From Kordia aestuariivivens (GTDB lineage Bacteria; Bacteroidota; Bacteroidia; Flavobacteriales; Flavobacteriaceae), in assembly GCF_014397005.1 (NCBI RefSeq), contig NZ_JACGWS010000011.1, positions 159,363 to 223,362 on the forward strand: DNA of 64,000 nucleotides, read 5' to 3'. The notes below the pieces were generated by a model, which saw only the letters and a list, made by a program, of their open reading frames with translations, was not told the origin of the DNA and did no database searches. Of this stretch, positions 7,655 through 16,961 are shown in pieces. Numbering within the stretch: position 1 is the first letter of the stretch; each line of letters begins with the position of its first letter. The position numbers and the translations under genes were made by a program.

Positions 7655-9102
7655 TCTACACTTGATTTTAGTTCATAATTTCCATTAGAAACAGCTTCAG
7701 AAATATTGTGATATTCATCCAACGAAATTGAAACAAATTTTATAAAATCGCCCGCTTTTGCAAAACATGGATTTTCGCTTGAAGCATCAAAAAAATTGAT
7801 CGGGGAATTGCCTAAGATTTGCCAACCACCAGGGCTTGATTTCGGGTAGATTCCAGTCTGCATTCCGCCAATCCCAACAGCACCTTTCGTCACTTCTAAT
7901 CGCGGTGTTGATTTACGATCGATATGCAAGCGTTTATCGAGTCTGCCTAAGTATAAAAAACCGGGCAAAAAACCGATTGAAAATACTTGATATTTTGGAG
8001 CTGTATGCAATTGTATAATTTCGTCAATAGTCAACTTATTTTTTTGTGCGATTTCTGGCAAATCAATTCCAAATTTTGAATCATAACACACAGGAATTTC
8101 CCAACAATGGTATGTTTTAGTCTGTACGATATCGTTTTTTAGCAAAAACAACCTTTCCAACAAATGTTGGAGCGTTATAAAATTCACTTTTAATTCATCA
8201 TAAACAATTAATAATGAATTATTTGATTGAATTAACTCAACTATTACTTTAATATTAAAACTCAACACTTTCTCTTTGAATTCCAACACCTTATTTAGTA
8301 CTTCTGGTGACATTTTTGCTTCCCAAGTTACTAACATCCCTGAATTTCCATACGATTTGTACGTTGGGAATTTAGTTTTTGAGTTGTCTTTTTTTGTATT
8401 AAAATGTGAATATAATTGCTGTACAATTTCAATCGCGTTTAGCGTATCAGAATGCACACAAAATGTATCTGATTTTAGTGTGATTTTTTGACTAGAAACC
8501 GTGCATACTTTTTGCTCATTTTTCAGTGTAGAAACATGCTGAATCACCTCTCCTATTTCGGTAATAATAGCATTGCTTTTTTTACGCGACACTAGTGTCA
8601 AATCATCATTGTAATTTCGATCAGCAAACGCTTCATAATAGACTTTAAAATTTTGTTCTAAAGCTGCTTTTTCAATCACAGAATTGTATGAAATATAGAG
8701 CTTATATTTGTCTTTATACGTTGAAATTGCCTTTAAGAAAAGTTGTGCTTTTTCTTCACTTTTTGCCACATCATTATACAAAGCACCATGTGGTTTTATG
8801 TGTGTGATTTTTGCATCATTCAACACAACAATTTTTTCTAAATCAGAGATTTGTTTTTGGATCGTTTTGATGAATTCAACTTCTGGCATTTCCATAGAAG
8901 CTCGTCCAAAATTGACACGATCAGGATACGAAGGATGCGCGCCAATTTCTACCTGATATTTTTTAGCCAATGCAACAACTGTGTGCATGGTTTCCGCATC
9001 ACCAGCATGTCCGCCACACGCAATATTACACGCATTGATGTACGGCATGAGGATTTCCTCATTATCTACGCCTTCTCCAACATCACAATTGATATGTATC
9101 AT
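7651..9102 (-). CDS. pxpA-pxpB: Fused 5-oxoprolinase subunits PxpA and PxpB
   Basis: A 483-residue single frame joining two normally separate proteins. Residues 1 to about 235 are PxpA (LamB/YcsF fold) with HINCDVGEG, NIACGGHAGD, IGAHPSYPDR and HIKPHGALYN motifs. Residues about 245-483 are PxpB (KipI/AHS1), with GFLPGFLYLG, the Pro-Arg near STPRLEV, and GMQTGIYPKSSPGGWQILG. The linker is short and Lys/Asn rich. The fused enzyme should work with PxpC to convert 5-oxoproline to glutamate using ATP. No frameshift is needed to read through. The gene is part of a minus-strand operon with an NRAMP-fold transporter. Confidence 0.93.
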   Translation of the reverse strand: MIHINCDVGEGVDNEEILMPYINACNIACGGHAGDAETMHTVVALAKKYQVEIGAHPSYPDRVNFGRASMEMPEVEFIKTIQKQISDLEKIVVLNDAKITHIKPHGALYNDVAKSEEKAQLFLKAISTYKDKYKLYISYNSVIEKAALEQNFKVYYEAFADRNYNDDLTLVSRKKSNAIITEIGEVIQHVSTLKNEQKVCTVSSQKITLKSDTFCVHSDTLNAIEIVQQLYSHFNTKKDNSKTKFPTYKSYGNSGMLVTWEAKMSPEVLNKVLEFKEKVLSFNIKVIVELIQSNNSLLIVYDELKVNFITLQHLLERLFLLKNDIVQTKTYHCWEIPVCYDSKFGIDLPEIAQKNKLTIDEIIQLHTAPKYQVFSIGFLPGFLYLGRLDKRLHIDRKSTPRLEVTKGAVGIGGMQTGIYPKSSPGGWQILGNSPINFFDASSENPCFAKAGDFIKFVSISLDEYHNISEAVSNGNYELKSSVE

Positions 9103-9176
9103 TTTGGGTTTTTGGTGTTAGGTTTTGGGTTTTTGGGTCGCTTCGCTTTTAGAGTCTAGACTTTTTAAACGCGTAA

Positions 9177-9857
9177 TTAGTCATTTATTTCAACTTTTAA
9201 ATATTTAACTTTTTCTTTACAATCGTTTAAAAACATTCGTACTAGCTTTAAATAATATACGTTTTTATGTACTTTGGAAGCTGTTGTTGTCCAGCCTTCA
9301 ATACTGATCATGTATTGTTTTTTTGTTTTTAGATCAGTTAACGCCACTTCTTCTTCTGTATAATAATTTGAGTATGAAATTGCAGTTACACCATTTGAAG
9401 TCAACGGTTTTCCCATGGTATAAAAGGCAATTCCGTTTATTAAATCAATAGATAAAAATCCCCAACTTTCATAGCTTGAGAGTTCAATTAAAGCATTTCC
9501 ACAATATATTCCTTTGAATTGATAGTCTAAGTATTCTTTAGTTTGCACCTTGTTTTTACAAGCTTTAAATACAGATGGAATAAGACACGTCTCGTCATCA
9601 ATTTTTATTTTGAATTCGTAACAAGAGTCTTTACGCTTGAAGATCTTTGGATAGTTTTGGACTAGTTTCGCTTCTGATATTGATGTGAATTCTATATACT
9701 CTTCTGAAATTCCAATGACTTTTTCGTATGCAGATTTTTCAATAAGTGTAGACTTTCCATTTAATTGATTTGATATTGTTGTGATCTCAAAATCGCATTG
9801 TTGCGCCCAAGATGTTTGAACCGTAAAAAATAGTAGTAAAGTGAGTCTTATGTTCAT
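9177..9857 (-). CDS. Secreted hypothetical protein in the pxp operon
   Basis: A 226-residue protein with a clear signal peptide (residues 1-18, ending TSWAQ, with cleavage expected before QCDFE). The mature part is beta-rich, with five or six Cys residues that could form disulfides. No family was recognised. It lies 21 bases downstream of the transporter gene and 74 bases upstream of pxpA-pxpB on the same strand, and the 74-base gap is a T/G-rich low-complexity stretch. A role in pyroglutamate use is possible only by association. Confidence 0.65.
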   Translation of the reverse strand: MNIRLTLLLFFTVQTSWAQQCDFEITTISNQLNGKSTLIEKSAYEKVIGISEEYIEFTSISEAKLVQNYPKIFKRKDSCYEFKIKIDDETCLIPSVFKACKNKVQTKEYLDYQFKGIYCGNALIELSSYESWGFLSIDLINGIAFYTMGKPLTSNGVTAISYSNYYTEEEVALTDLKTKKQYMISIEGWTTTASKVHKNVYYLKLVRMFLNDCKEKVKYLKVEIND

Positions 9858-9878
9858 TAGTTTTAAAATCTATTCAGA

Positions 9879-11069
9879 TTAAAATACGCTTATGATTCCT
9901 TTTATTCCTAGAACAAATGTGATAAGGATGATACATATTGCCAAGATATTTTGAAACATTGAATTCTTGTACTTCCCTAAAACATTGGCTTTGTTTACAA
10001 TCCAAACTAAGAAAATCGCGACAATTGGTAGTAATAATCCATTCGCAACTTGTGCAAATGTAATGACTTCTACAGGATTAAATTTTAAGGACGAAAACAC
10101 AACTCCTAGTACTAAGATGATTGCCCAAACCGTACGAAAACGGTTGTCTTTTAATGTTCCTTTCCACCCAAAACAACTTTTTGCTACATACGCAGCCGCT
10201 AAAGGCGCTGTAATTGCAGACGTGATTCCTGCGGCAAATAAACCGATTCCAAGCAAGTATTTGGCGTATTCTCCATATAATGGCTCTAGTCCTTTTGCAA
10301 GATCGAATGCATTCGTAATATCGCCGCCAGTTGTTGCAGTTGCTGCGACAATGATTGCCATAGAGACAATTCCACCTAAAATAATAGAGATTACGGTGTC
10401 TTTTCTAGCAATTGATAAATCTTCTTTCGTTTTCCATTTTTCTTTCACTAAAGAAGCGTGCAAAAATAGATTGTATGGAACTACGGTTGTTCCTATTAAA
10501 CCAATAATAATCAAAACATTACCTTCTGGAATCGTAGGCACAAATGTTCCTTTTAACATCGCCATAATGTCTGGCTTTGTTAGAATTGCCGTGATTAGAA
10601 ACGATATACTCATGAGTAAGACTAGCGTTACTAAGCTGCGTTCCAACACTTTGTAATTCCCTATGAATAGTACAATGAATGCAATAGCACCAATTAGAAT
10701 TGGATATACTACTGCGTTTGCTTCACCAAATACTTGCATGCCTAATGCTGCGCCGCTGATGTTTCCTGCTTCGTACGCTGCATTTCCAATGACAATAGCG
10801 CCGAGAATTAAGAAAATAGCTGAGTTTCGTACGATTGGATTGCTTATTTGTCCTTTGATGACTTCCGCTAATCCTTTTCGCGTGATGATTCCGGTTCGTG
10901 CCGCCATTTCTTGTAATACTATCGTTGCAATGATTGATAGTAACATTGCCCAAAGCAAACTGTAGCCAAATTGCACGCCCGCTTTTGTACAAACCGTTAC
11001 GGTTCCAGGTCCGATAAACGCTGCGGCTACGAGCGTTCCAGGTCCTATATTTTTAGTCCATTTGAACAT
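9879..11069 (-). CDS. NRAMP-fold transporter lacking canonical metal ligands, likely 5-oxoproline-linked
   Basis: A 396-residue membrane protein with about 11 helices and clear NRAMP-family flow (TKAGVQFGYSLLWAMLL, ARTGIITRKGLAEVI, PYNLFLHASLV). The two metal-binding signatures are altered. The DPGN of helix 1 is GPGT (residues 20-23), and the MPH of helix 6 is VPY (197-199). The Asp, Asn and Met that coordinate Mn/Fe in true Nramp transporters are therefore absent. Bacillus subtilis has an NRAMP-family gene (ycsG) in its ycsF-kip locus, so a role in uptake of 5-oxoproline or a related solute is more plausible than metal transport. It overlaps the upstream DUF2891 gene by 17 bases. Confidence 0.85.
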   Translation of the reverse strand: MFKWTKNIGPGTLVAAAFIGPGTVTVCTKAGVQFGYSLLWAMLLSIIATIVLQEMAARTGIITRKGLAEVIKGQISNPIVRNSAIFLILGAIVIGNAAYEAGNISGAALGMQVFGEANAVVYPILIGAIAFIVLFIGNYKVLERSLVTLVLLMSISFLITAILTKPDIMAMLKGTFVPTIPEGNVLIIIGLIGTTVVPYNLFLHASLVKEKWKTKEDLSIARKDTVISIILGGIVSMAIIVAATATTGGDITNAFDLAKGLEPLYGEYAKYLLGIGLFAAGITSAITAPLAAAYVAKSCFGWKGTLKDNRFRTVWAIILVLGVVFSSLKFNPVEVITFAQVANGLLLPIVAIFLVWIVNKANVLGKYKNSMFQNILAICIILITFVLGIKGIISVF

Positions 11070-12192
11070 TTGCAGCAGTATTTAAAGCGTAAATAGCGAA
11101 TGAACCTAACCAATGTGTTCCACTGTAATTATCGTCTACAATGCTTGGTAAAGAATAGTTAATGTGCTCGTTTGCAACCTTTTTTAAGTGTGCATATTCT
11201 GGAAATTGATTTGCAATTCCGTATAAACACCAAGCTCTACTGAAATTCACACCATCTAAATGGACGAGTTTCCCATCTTTTCTATCGGATACTTTTCCTT
11301 GTGCAAGTTGAAAGTCTTTGTTGGCTAATTGTGGCAAAAATTTGTGCAACCACGTTTTGAATTCGTCTTTTCCTAAAATTCTTCGCATAATGTCTGCTTC
11401 TTCCAAACATGGCGATAGAAAGTCGAATCCGCTTGGCTCCCAAGTTATTGGACAGTTTTCATCGTTTAGATAGAATTTTTTTGCGCTGTTTTCTATTAAA
11501 TTGGCTAATGCTGTATTTTCAAGTGTCTTGGCATAATCGTACGCAAATGTAAGCCCGAACGCAGTGTTTGTGTGCTCTCCAACGCGAATTGGATAGTTGA
11601 GTTTTGGTAAAAAATTCACATATCCTTGCACAATCAAGTCTGTTAACGGTTGTAAATTTGTTTCCAATTCGCGTGCTAACGGATCATTCCAAGTGTGTAA
11701 TTCTTCTGCTAGTTTTAACAACCAAGCCCAGCCATAGGTTCGTTCAAACGATTTGCTGTATTTTCCTTTGAAGTATAGAATTTCGGTTTCTATGTTTTGT
11801 TTGGAGATATTTTGCGCTAGTTTTTCTCTGATTTCTGCGCTGTTTTCTAAGTCTGGAAATTGTTTCAATAACGTCACTAACGACCAATGTCCGTGAACCG
11901 ACGAATGCCAATCAAAACAACCATAAAATGCTGGATGCAATGCTTTTGGCGATTGTAAATCTTCCCCACTTCCAATGGTTTGATTGAGTTTGTTGGGATA
12001 TTCTTCTTGAATGCAATGCAATGGCAATGCAGCCAAACGGCTTGCTTCTGCTGAAGATAGTTTGACAATTTCACCAGAAACTTTCACGATTTCGTCCGTT
12101 TTTGATGTTTCTTGAACTGCTTTTTCTGTTTTTTCTGTGGTTTGACATTGAACGAACAGGCAAAGCATTATGAGGTAGCTAATTTTTCTCAA
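11053..12192 (-). CDS. DUF2891 lipoprotein
   Basis: A 379-residue protein with a lipoprotein signal (hydrophobic residues 5-14, Cys at about 16 in FVQCQ) followed by a helix-rich body containing HPAFYGCFDWHSSVHGHW and YDYAKTLENTALA phrases typical of DUF2891. The alternating helical pattern and conserved Trp/His residues resemble alpha/alpha-barrel proteins, but the biochemical role is unknown. It is the first gene of the pxp operon and overlaps the transporter start by 17 bases. The overlap argues for joint expression and a link to pyroglutamate metabolism, which is inference. Confidence 0.85.
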   Translation of the reverse strand: MRKISYLIMLCLFVQCQTTEKTEKAVQETSKTDEIVKVSGEIVKLSSAEASRLAALPLHCIQEEYPNKLNQTIGSGEDLQSPKALHPAFYGCFDWHSSVHGHWSLVTLLKQFPDLENSAEIREKLAQNISKQNIETEILYFKGKYSKSFERTYGWAWLLKLAEELHTWNDPLARELETNLQPLTDLIVQGYVNFLPKLNYPIRVGEHTNTAFGLTFAYDYAKTLENTALANLIENSAKKFYLNDENCPITWEPSGFDFLSPCLEEADIMRRILGKDEFKTWLHKFLPQLANKDFQLAQGKVSDRKDGKLVHLDGVNFSRAWCLYGIANQFPEYAHLKKVANEHINYSLPSIVDDNYSGTHWLGSFAIYALNTAANVQMD

Positions 12193-12232
12193 TCTTAAAA
12201 TGTTTTGGTTAAAGGTTCAAGATAGGAATTTC

Positions 12233-12330
12233 TGTTTAGACTTTGTTAGACTGTTTTAGACTTTGTTGGACTTTGTTAGACTGTCTTAGACTTGTTAGAC
12301 TTGTTGGATGTTGGATTTGTGGAACTTTTT
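12233..12330. repeat. Degenerate tandem repeat tract (TTGTTAGACT-like units)
   Basis: The gap 12193-12566 opens with a run of imperfect 10-11 base units of the form TTTGTTAGACTG, CTTTGTTGGA and CTTGTTAGAC, from about 12233 to 12330. The rest of the gap holds the hairpin at 12469-12497 and AT-rich sequence without a coding frame. A shorter tract of the same unit appears at about 17629-17693. Confidence 0.7.
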
Positions 12331-12468
12331 GGACTTATTTAAAATGAAAAGTGGCGATTTATAAATTTTAATTTTTGAAAGAGCAATCAATAGAACCTAA
12401 TTATGATAATGTAATTGTATCAGTTAGTCTAGATAGTTGTTGTATGTAGCTTTACTAATGGTAAATAT

Positions 12469-12497
12469 AGAAGACGCTAAGAATTTCAGCGTCTTCT
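12469..12497 (-). terminator. Hairpin terminator after the 12.6-13.2 kb gene
   Basis: Perfect 10-bp stem AGAAGACGCT / AGCGTCTTCT (12469-12478 and 12488-12497) with a nine-base loop, about 70 bases beyond the stop of the minus-strand gene ending at 12567. The stem and its AATATAGAAGAC lead-in closely match the hairpin at 26391-26417. Confidence 0.6.
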
Positions 12498-12566
12498 ATT
12501 TTGTTAAATTATTATAAGCTGATGCTCACTTTTAATTTCTTAATTTACATCTAATCTGAAAATTAT

Positions 12567-13244
12567 TTATTCCCAAATGAAAGTATTACTTGCTATTTGT
12601 CTTACGGAACTATATATTCCCATACATAGTGTGTATTTTTCGTTATGGTTCAATGGTTTGTCAAACGTCAAATCTCCAAATCCAGTATAACTTTCTCTTG
12701 ACACAGAAACTACTTTTCCTTGGACTGCCGCAGACTCTCCTTTTATTTCCGTTCCTGCCACCAAGTATATTTTTACATTGGTTTTGTTATCAAAAATAGA
12801 AGGCGGTACACTAAAGTCGTAAGATACAGAATTGGTTCGGTTGCTAATTTTGAAAATTCTTGATGACTGAAATCTTTTCGCTTGGCCTTGAATAATAGTA
12901 GCTGTAGCTGCAACCGAAAGTACATTGCTATCTAAGTAGTGTGGTCCAAATTCTAACGTGTAGTTATTGCTGTAAAAATCCAAATAATTAGATTTAATTT
13001 GTCCTTCAACTGGGCTACTTTTTACATTATAACTTTTGTACGTACCCTCGACAGTTTTCCCTTCACCATCAATAATTCTAACAAAGTATCCTTTATTTGT
13101 TCCGTTTAATGGCAATACTCCTTTGTAATTAAGAATACTTCTTCCTAAAGTTACTGCTTCTTGTATACTCGTTGTTTGAACCCAGTTAGAGTTTGCGCCC
13201 ATTTCCATGTGCAATTCCAATGATTCTTTTAATGATAGACCCAT
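12567..13244 (-). CDS. Hypothetical protein, beta-rich
   Basis: A 225-residue protein without a signal peptide or membrane segment. The first 50 residues are helical (LKESLELHMEMGAN), and the rest alternates short polar and hydrophobic strands, with phrases such as FGPHYLDSNVLSVAA and KYTLCMGIYSS, suggesting a compact beta fold. No family was recognised. It stands alone on the minus strand, with a 16-bp perfect palindrome 70 bases upstream of the ATG and a hairpin terminator downstream. The neighbourhood is rich in repeats, so the gene may be accessory. Confidence 0.6.
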   Translation of the reverse strand: MGLSLKESLELHMEMGANSNWVQTTSIQEAVTLGRSILNYKGVLPLNGTNKGYFVRIIDGEGKTVEGTYKSYNVKSSPVEGQIKSNYLDFYSNNYTLEFGPHYLDSNVLSVAATATIIQGQAKRFQSSRIFKISNRTNSVSYDFSVPPSIFDNKTNVKIYLVAGTEIKGESAAVQGKVVSVSRESYTGFGDLTFDKPLNHNEKYTLCMGIYSSVRQIASNTFIWE

Positions 13245-13314
13245 AATATTAAATTTTAGTTTGATTAATTTTCCTACTCTATTTTAGGCTTTTCAGATTC
13301 CGCCTTTTAATTTT

Positions 13315-13330
13315 AAAATGATATCATTTT
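13315..13330. promoter_or_regulatory. 16-bp perfect palindrome, candidate operator
   Basis: AAAATGATATCATTTT is a perfect 16-bp palindrome located 71 bases upstream of the ATG of the minus-strand gene at 13244. The position and symmetry fit a repressor operator or a dimeric factor site. The factor is unknown. Confidence 0.4.
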
Positions 13331-13566
13331 TGCTTTTGTACGATGTAAATGTAGTTATGAAATGAAGCCGTTTAATGAATTGTTCAATGAACGCAGCAAA
13401 ATGTAGTGTGAATGATGAAAAGTGCGGAAAGAATGATTTTTATCTTTTTAGATATGGATAATTAGTCTAAAAGTTAATTACTTAAAGATTAAAATTTTGT
13501 TTTAAACATGAGTTCGACATAAGAAATAAGTAATATAATTGCCGAGCGTACTAAAATCAATACTTT

Positions 13567-13883
13567 GTCACTTCGAGCCTTTCGACTGCCGCTCAAGATA
13601 AACTAAAGTCGAGAAGCTTCAAAACGCTTTTTTTTATAGAATCTCGATAGCTACGCTAGGTATTTTCAATTAAAATATATTTTAATTTCAATAATGCTCG
13701 ATTTGACATTTGAATTAAAATGCTGAAAAACAAAACATTAAAAGTTAAGTTATATCGAACTCACGTTTTAATATCCAAATTCGCGTAAGGGATAGAGTGA
13801 TTGTTGGAGCTCCTTGGAATGCAATGGAAAGAGCGACTCACTAAAGCCCGACCTGAGTTTTTCGCGAAGGATACGCCCAAATT
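13567..13883. repeat. Intergenic repeat-rich region with two element types
   Basis: The gap 13245-13913 has no convincing gene. It holds an imperfect inverted repeat built from CTTCGAGC, TTTCGACT and AGTCGAGAAG blocks (about 13570-13618), a common style of interspersed palindromic repeat in Flavobacteriia. It also holds a 37-base block (13847-13883, beginning CCCGACCTGAGTTTTTCGCG) that recurs at 23165-23201 with three differences. On the minus strand the latter is the edge of a longer GC-richer stretch reaching to about 13760. Confidence 0.65.
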
Positions 13884-13913
13884 TTAAAAAGAAAAGGAAA
13901 GGTTTTGACTGTT

Positions 13914-14651
13914 TTATTTGATAATTGTAAAGAGCTCTAATAGTACTTTTCGGTGACGTTGACTTACTGGTATATCTTTGTTATTTTTGAGAATGACGGT
14001 ATAATCATTTGTATGTACAGATAAGATTTGATTGGTATTGACAACATATTTTCTGTGGATAGAAACAAAGTTTTGTGGTAAGGTTTCAGAAAAACTTTTT
14101 AAGCTTTTTTGAACTAAAAATCGAGCATCATTGGTGTAGATGTAACAGTATTTATCATCCGATTCTACATAGTAAATATCGTCAATGGCAACTTTGACTA
14201 AGACATTTCCTTTTTTGATGAGTAATGTATTGTCAATTTGTAAAGTTGCTTCATCTTTGGTCGTCAATTGCCCAATTTGATCCACATATTTTTCGATGGC
14301 AAGTTCTATAGCAAATCGAATTTCAAACGGATTCACTGGTTTTAGTAAATAGCTGTAGGGTTTTTGTTTTTTGGCAGCGATGAATGATATTTTGTCTTTT
14401 GAATTGGTCAAAAATAAGATCGGAATTGGATGATGATGATTGATGTAATCGGCAAAGCGAATTCCGTCGCGTGCCTGATCTATAAAAATATCTAATATGG
14501 CAATATCGGGAAGGTTTTCATTGAAAGTCTTTACGCCATCATCATAATTTGTAGCAATTCCGCAGATATTGTAATTATCGGAAAGTGCTTGTTTTAGAAT
14601 TTCTATTTCTTCTAAATTATCTTCAAATATTAAAATATTTATTTTATCCAT
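13914..14651 (-). CDS. LytTR-family response regulator
   Basis: A 245-residue regulator. The receiver domain (1 to about 120) has acidic Glu10-Asp11 and the phospho-acceptor Asp54 in IAILDIFID. A LytTR DNA-binding domain follows (about 145-243), with YYVESDDKYCYIYT, FVSIHRKYVVN and the basic end SQRHRKVLLEL. It should be phosphorylated by the TPR-containing histidine kinase encoded six bases upstream and bind paired direct repeats in target promoters. The gene is the last of its two-gene operon. Confidence 0.93.
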   Translation of the reverse strand: MDKINILIFEDNLEEIEILKQALSDNYNICGIATNYDDGVKTFNENLPDIAILDIFIDQARDGIRFADYINHHHPIPILFLTNSKDKISFIAAKKQKPYSYLLKPVNPFEIRFAIELAIEKYVDQIGQLTTKDEATLQIDNTLLIKKGNVLVKVAIDDIYYVESDDKYCYIYTNDARFLVQKSLKSFSETLPQNFVSIHRKYVVNTNQILSVHTNDYTVILKNNKDIPVSQRHRKVLLELFTIIK

Positions 14652-14657
14652 AGGTTT

Positions 14658-16364
14658 TTATGCTACGTTTTTATATGGTAATGAGATGTTTACGATGGTT
14701 CCGCCAGCGGGATTTGATTTGATTTGAATGCTTCCACCATTGAGCTCAATCATTGATTTGGTAAGCATTAAACCCAATCCAGAACTTTTTCTTCCTGATG
14801 TATCTTTTTGTGTTTTGTTTGATTTGATTTCGAAAATACTTTTGAGTACTTTTTCCGGAATTCCAATGCCTGAATCTGTGATGAATACCGTAAATGATTC
14901 GTTTTCGATTTCGCCAGAAATGACAATTTTCCCTCCTTTTGGCGTGAATTTTATTGCATTGTCTAAACAGTTTCTGATAATGATTTTGAAAATTTCCATG
15001 TCTCCAAATATTAATACAGATTTTGGAACTTTGATGTGAAATTCGATGTTTTTTTCGGCAATTAATGCGCCGTATTGTTGCTCTATTTGCGAGAGAATTG
15101 GCCATAATGGAAACCAATCTTTTTGAACAGAAAGCAAATCGGATTGACTTAATGCCCAATTGAGTAAATTGTCTAATAGTAAACTTAACGAATCAATGAT
15201 TTTATATACATTTTTGTCTGATGAGATTGTGGTATTTTCAGCTACTTTTCGCAACTGAAATGTTTGTTTTAATTGCGCTACTGGACTTCTTAAATCGTGT
15301 GCAATGATGGTGAATAGTTGATTTTTGACTGCATTTGTTTCATTCAACTTTGCATTCAACTGATTGATCACTTTGTGTTGACGCGCCAATTTTCTGTAGA
15401 ATATAAAAACGATCAATAATACGAGTAAAATTGCAATGGAAATGGCTATGAATGTATTTCGCTGTTCGGTTTGAATGTCTACTTCAGCTTGTTTTTGTGC
15501 TATACTAAATGTTTCTTTTTCTTTGGCTACTTGCCATATTGTATTTTGTTTTTGAAGTGAATCTTTGAGTATTGTGTATTCTTTTAAATAATTTATTGCC
15601 TTTTTATGCTCTTTAAAAACTTCCGAAGTCAAATACATATTATATGTAATTTGACTTTTCAGCTCTAAATCTTTCAATGGTTTGGAGAAGTTATACGCAG
15701 AATCAAAGTATTTTTTGGCGATGTTGTCTTTATATTGCTCAAAGTATAGGTTTCCTAAGTTTGAATACGTTCTAGCAATTTGAAGTGAATCGTTATTCTT
15801 TTTATATAGTTGTAATACTTTTTGAGATAATGAATCGGAAGCCTTGTAATTTCTCTTTGACAAATATATAAAAGCTTCACTTTCAAATATTTCTGTTTTA
15901 AAATAATGTGTTTGTGTTATAGGAATTGCAATTGCTTTGTCATAATAGCTAATTGTAGAATCGTATTTTTGTTGGTCAAAATATAGTTTTCCCAAACTCT
16001 TGTAAACAAATTGTTTCAAGCTTTTATTAGGTGTATTGCTAATGCTTAAGAAGTAATTTTTTGCTTCATTTTCAACTTCTAGTTGTACTAAAATATGTTT
16101 TTCTAGTAATAGCTTTAGCGTATCATTCGTTTCCCTGTCATTTAACACATATCGTTTTGCCTCTTTATAGTCCTTTTTCGCAAAACTTACATGTGCATTG
16201 TGCCACGCACTTGCTGTAACGTTTACTTTTTGTTGCGTTTTTGTATTCGCTTTACAATACTCACAATATGTTGAAAACCATTCATCAATGTATGAATTTT
16301 GACCAAATGTTGTATTAAAAATGAGTAAAAATAGTATGTATATAAAATAGTTGATAGTTTTCAT
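14658..16364 (-). CDS. TPR-containing sensor histidine kinase
   Basis: A 568-residue hybrid sensor. It has a signal peptide (1-21, ending TFG), periplasmic tetratricopeptide repeats (about 50-275; YKSLGKLYFDQQKYDSTISY and YSNLGNLYFEQ are clear units), one transmembrane helix (about 303-323) and a coiled linker. A HisKA domain follows with His356 in IIAHDLRSPVAQL, then a HATPase with NCLDNAIKFTPKGG and DSGIGIPEKV. The layout is typical of Bacteroidota TPR kinases that pair with LytTR regulators, and the regulator is six bases downstream. A decayed copy of its FPLWPILSQIEQQYGA region is found at 27633-27685. Confidence 0.93.
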   Translation of the reverse strand: MKTINYFIYILFLLIFNTTFGQNSYIDEWFSTYCEYCKANTKTQQKVNVTASAWHNAHVSFAKKDYKEAKRYVLNDRETNDTLKLLLEKHILVQLEVENEAKNYFLSISNTPNKSLKQFVYKSLGKLYFDQQKYDSTISYYDKAIAIPITQTHYFKTEIFESEAFIYLSKRNYKASDSLSQKVLQLYKKNNDSLQIARTYSNLGNLYFEQYKDNIAKKYFDSAYNFSKPLKDLELKSQITYNMYLTSEVFKEHKKAINYLKEYTILKDSLQKQNTIWQVAKEKETFSIAQKQAEVDIQTEQRNTFIAISIAILLVLLIVFIFYRKLARQHKVINQLNAKLNETNAVKNQLFTIIAHDLRSPVAQLKQTFQLRKVAENTTISSDKNVYKIIDSLSLLLDNLLNWALSQSDLLSVQKDWFPLWPILSQIEQQYGALIAEKNIEFHIKVPKSVLIFGDMEIFKIIIRNCLDNAIKFTPKGGKIVISGEIENESFTVFITDSGIGIPEKVLKSIFEIKSNKTQKDTSGRKSSGLGLMLTKSMIELNGGSIQIKSNPAGGTIVNISLPYKNVA

Positions 16365-16403
16365 TATGAGAAAATAAATTGATTTCTTAAAAAACCTTCA
16401 AAC

Positions 16404-16961
16404 TCATAATTTTGGTGGAATGAATACAGTTCCTCTTTTTGGATCTCCAAATTTAATTGAGTCCAATATTTTATATATTTTGGCTATCTTTTTTTGAGCC
16501 TTTTGTTCACTAATACAATTTATGTTTTTTGTGATTTTTTTTATCTTTTTTAATCCCTTAATTGGAGTAACTAATTCGCTATTATAACTCACTATTTTTT
16601 CGTTAAAATCAATATTTACTTCTATTTTCGCTAAACCAAAAACATCCTTACTATTTTTTGGCTGAAACCAAAATTCCCAATGATTTCGTGCTGTAACTTT
16701 TTCTGGCAAACTTACTTCTTTAATATTTTCTATATCAAGTGTAATACCGTTATCTATGACTTCTACATAGGTTGGAATCTTTATTTGGTCTTTGGTCACT
16801 GAAGCACAAAAATGAGCTGTTACATAAATGATACCTCTTTTTTCGCATATGTGAACTAAAGGTCCAAGGGATTTATCCATAGCATCCGAAGGAAAACTTC
16901 GTTTTGTGGTTTGTGTAATGATATTACTATCAGTGTTAGAGAAATAAATTAGTTGGTGCAT
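16404..16961 (-). CDS. Hypothetical protein
   Basis: A 185-residue protein with no signal peptide. The first 80 residues alternate short strands, with phrases like RGIIYVTAHFCASVT. The C-terminal third is strongly basic and helical (KGLKKIKKITKNIN...), ending RGTVFIPPKL. No family was recognised. It ends 40 bases upstream of the TPR kinase start on the same strand, and a shared transcript is possible. An enzymatic motif is not visible. Confidence 0.55.
   Translation of the reverse strand: MHQLIYFSNTDSNIITQTTKRSFPSDAMDKSLGPLVHICEKRGIIYVTAHFCASVTKDQIKIPTYVEVIDNGITLDIENIKEVSLPEKVTARNHWEFWFQPKNSKDVFGLAKIEVNIDFNEKIVSYNSELVTPIKGLKKIKKITKNINCISEQKAQKKIAKIYKILDSIKFGDPKRGTVFIPPKL

Noticed and set aside
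9103..9176. T/G-rich stretch before pxpA-pxpB as a regulatory element
   Set aside because: Only low-complexity sequence was seen; no clear hairpin or repeat unit supports a site.
10723..10992. Minus-strand frame of 89 residues inside the transporter gene
   Set aside because: It overlaps a well-supported NRAMP-fold gene in another frame and has implausible composition.
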